From Calditrichota bacterium (GTDB lineage Bacteria > Zixibacteria > MSB-5A5 > GN15 > FEB-12), in assembly GCA_030641085.1 (NCBI GenBank), contig DAOWIC010000173.1, positions 1 to 13,701 on the forward strand: a DNA stretch of 13,701 bases, written 5' to 3'. The translations under genes were made by a program, and so were the position numbers. Below the pieces are notes generated by a model. That model searched no databases and was not told the origin of the DNA. It worked only from the letters and a program-made list of their open reading frames with translations. Positions 12,628-13,701 of the stretch are shown one piece after another (the first letter of the stretch is position 1; the number at the start of each line of letters is the position of its first letter).

Positions 12628-13701
12628 CTATATTATTTTCGCCAGTTCCTCCGGGAGAACGGCCGCGGTGCGGCAGCCACGTTCAAAATCTCGTACCCGG
12701 AAGCGTTCGTTGGGCGAGTGAATGTTGTCGTCGTTTTGTCCAAAACCGATCAGCAGCGTGTCGACACCGAGCAGTTTTTTGAAATCGCCCACTATTGGAA
12801 TCGAGCCGCCCTCTTTCATAAAGACCGGCGTTTTGCCGAAACCCGCCTTGACCGCGCGAGCCGCCGCCTCGAGATACGGTCCTTCGGTCGGAACCACCAC
12901 GGCACCGCCGCCCCCATGTTTGTCAACCTTGACCCGCACCGATTTCGGAGCAATACTCGTAAGGAACTTTTCGAGTTTGTTACACGTGTCCATGGGATCC
13001 ATGTTCGGGACCAGCCTCATCGTGATCTTACACGAGGCCATAGACGGGATAATCGTCTTGCCGCCCTCGCCCTGGTAACCGCCGGTGATACCGTTGACAT
13101 CGAGCGTCGGCCGGATCCATGTCCGTTCGAAAGTCGAGTAACCTTTCTCTCCCTGAAGCGCGCTCACGCCCAGGGACTTCTTATAAGCCGCCTCGTTATA
13201 CGGCAATTTCTTAAACTGTGCCCGCTCCCACTTGCCGACCGTCTTGACGTCTTTGTAAAAGCCGGGAATGGCGATCCTGCCGTTTTTATCGTGAAGCCGT
13301 CCCACCATGTCGCACAGCACGTTCACCGGATTGGCAATCGCACCACCGAAACTGCCGGAGTGGACATCCCGATTCGGGCCGTAGACGTACACCTCGGCCG
13401 ACGCCACGCCGCGCAGTCCGAATGTCACTGCCGGTAAATCCTTGTTGAACTGGGCCGTATCGGATACGACCGCAATATCGGCTTTGAGCAGCTTCTTATT
13501 TTTGCGAATGAATGTCGGCAGGTTTTCCGAGGCTGTCTCTTCCTCGCCCTCAATCAGGAACTTGACATTGACAGGCAGGGTGCCGGTCGTTTTGATGACC
13601 GCCTCCAGCCCCTTGATCTGGGCAAACGTCTGACCTTTATCATCGGTCGCGCCCCGGGCATAAATGTATCCGCTGCGGATCTCCGGCTTGAACGCCGGTG
13701 A
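12628..13701 (-). CDS. M20 family metallopeptidase/dipeptidase (partial, N-terminus outside the window)
   Basis: The frame is open from the right edge to TAG at 12630-12628, 357 residues, with no start inside; the GTG at 13428 is internal. It is a zinc amidohydrolase of the M20 dipeptidase type, cleaving peptides or acylated amino acids. Visible active-site parts, numbered from the window edge, are as follows. ARGATDDKGQ holds the bridging Asp (D20). LIEGEEETASENL holds the catalytic Glu and a Zn-ligand Glu (E54, E55). VVSDT holds the ligand D81. DVHSGSFGGAIANP marks the dimerisation domain (H114). NDDNIHSPNERF holds the last ligand (H327). The first His ligand (HxDxxP) lies beyond the window. 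It heads a minus-strand run followed 2 bases later by the SDR remnant and then two EamA transporters. Confidence 0.94.
   Translation of the reverse strand, partial: SPAFKPEIRSGYIYARGATDDKGQTFAQIKGLEAVIKTTGTLPVNVKFLIEGEEETASENLPTFIRKNKKLLKADIAVVSDTAQFNKDLPAVTFGLRGVASAEVYVYGPNRDVHSGSFGGAIANPVNVLCDMVGRLHDKNGRIAIPGFYKDVKTVGKWERAQFKKLPYNEAAYKKSLGVSALQGEKGYSTFERTWIRPTLDVNGITGGYQGEGGKTIIPSMASCKITMRLVPNMDPMDTCNKLEKFLTSIAPKSVRVKVDKHGGGGAVVVPTEGPYLEAAARAVKAGFGKTPVFMKEGGSIPIVGDFKKLLGVDTLLIGFGQNDDNIHSPNERFRVRDFERGCRTAAVLPEELAKII

Noticed and set aside
12718..13437. Plus-strand open frame of 239 codons opposite the M20 peptidase
   Set aside because: It is the antisense of a frame with all the expected M20 metal-site motifs.

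Overview
The window is about 13.7 kb of dense bacterial chromosome, moderately GC-rich by eye, with no rRNA, tRNA, CRISPR array or insertion sequence that I can see. The best taxonomic clue is the secreted protein at 3713-5152. It combines a Sec signal, an Ig-like domain, dockerin-type Ca-binding pairs, a thrombospondin-type-3 linker and a C-terminal tandem of D-[VI]-[ST]-D-[IL]-V repeats. This architecture is common in uncultivated FCB-group lineages such as Zixibacteria. That assignment is an inference from style and memory, not from a search.

Layout. (1) 64-1251, minus: a GT-B-like glycosyltransferase with a GTG start, divergent from (2) a plus-strand run holding an exported protein-L-isoaspartate methyltransferase (TTG start, 1376-2101), a polytopic GT-C/GT87-like mannosyltransferase (2120-3457), a small coupled ORF (3454-3621), and the dockerin/TSP3 gene (3713-5152), which is split by one in-frame TGA at 4151. 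A strong bidirectional terminator (5171-5201) closes this run. (3) Minus strand: cheW (5216-5710), with a near-perfect sigma-28 promoter (5785-5811), and a DUF72 protein (5830-6591). (4) Plus strand: an M29 aminopeptidase (6752-7888) behind a good sigma-70-type promoter, a rubrerythrin/ferritin-like protein (7967-8476), and a polytopic membrane protein with five C-terminal TPRs (8518-10593). (5) Minus strand, read from the right edge: an M20 metallopeptidase running off the window (12628-13701), a short-chain dehydrogenase reduced to its two ends by an in-frame deletion (12464-12625), and two tandem EamA/DMT transporters (11527-12438 and 10611-11489) that are clear paralogues.

Most of the window is housekeeping or envelope biology: protein repair, glycan transfer, peptide turnover, oxidative stress, transport and chemotaxis. 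I do not see a defence system or an obvious new multi-gene system. The observations most worth checking are the nonsense codon inside a dockerin (with a hairpin just downstream), the 53-codon SDR remnant whose frame is preserved across a loss of roughly 200 residues, and the stand-alone sigma-28-driven cheW.
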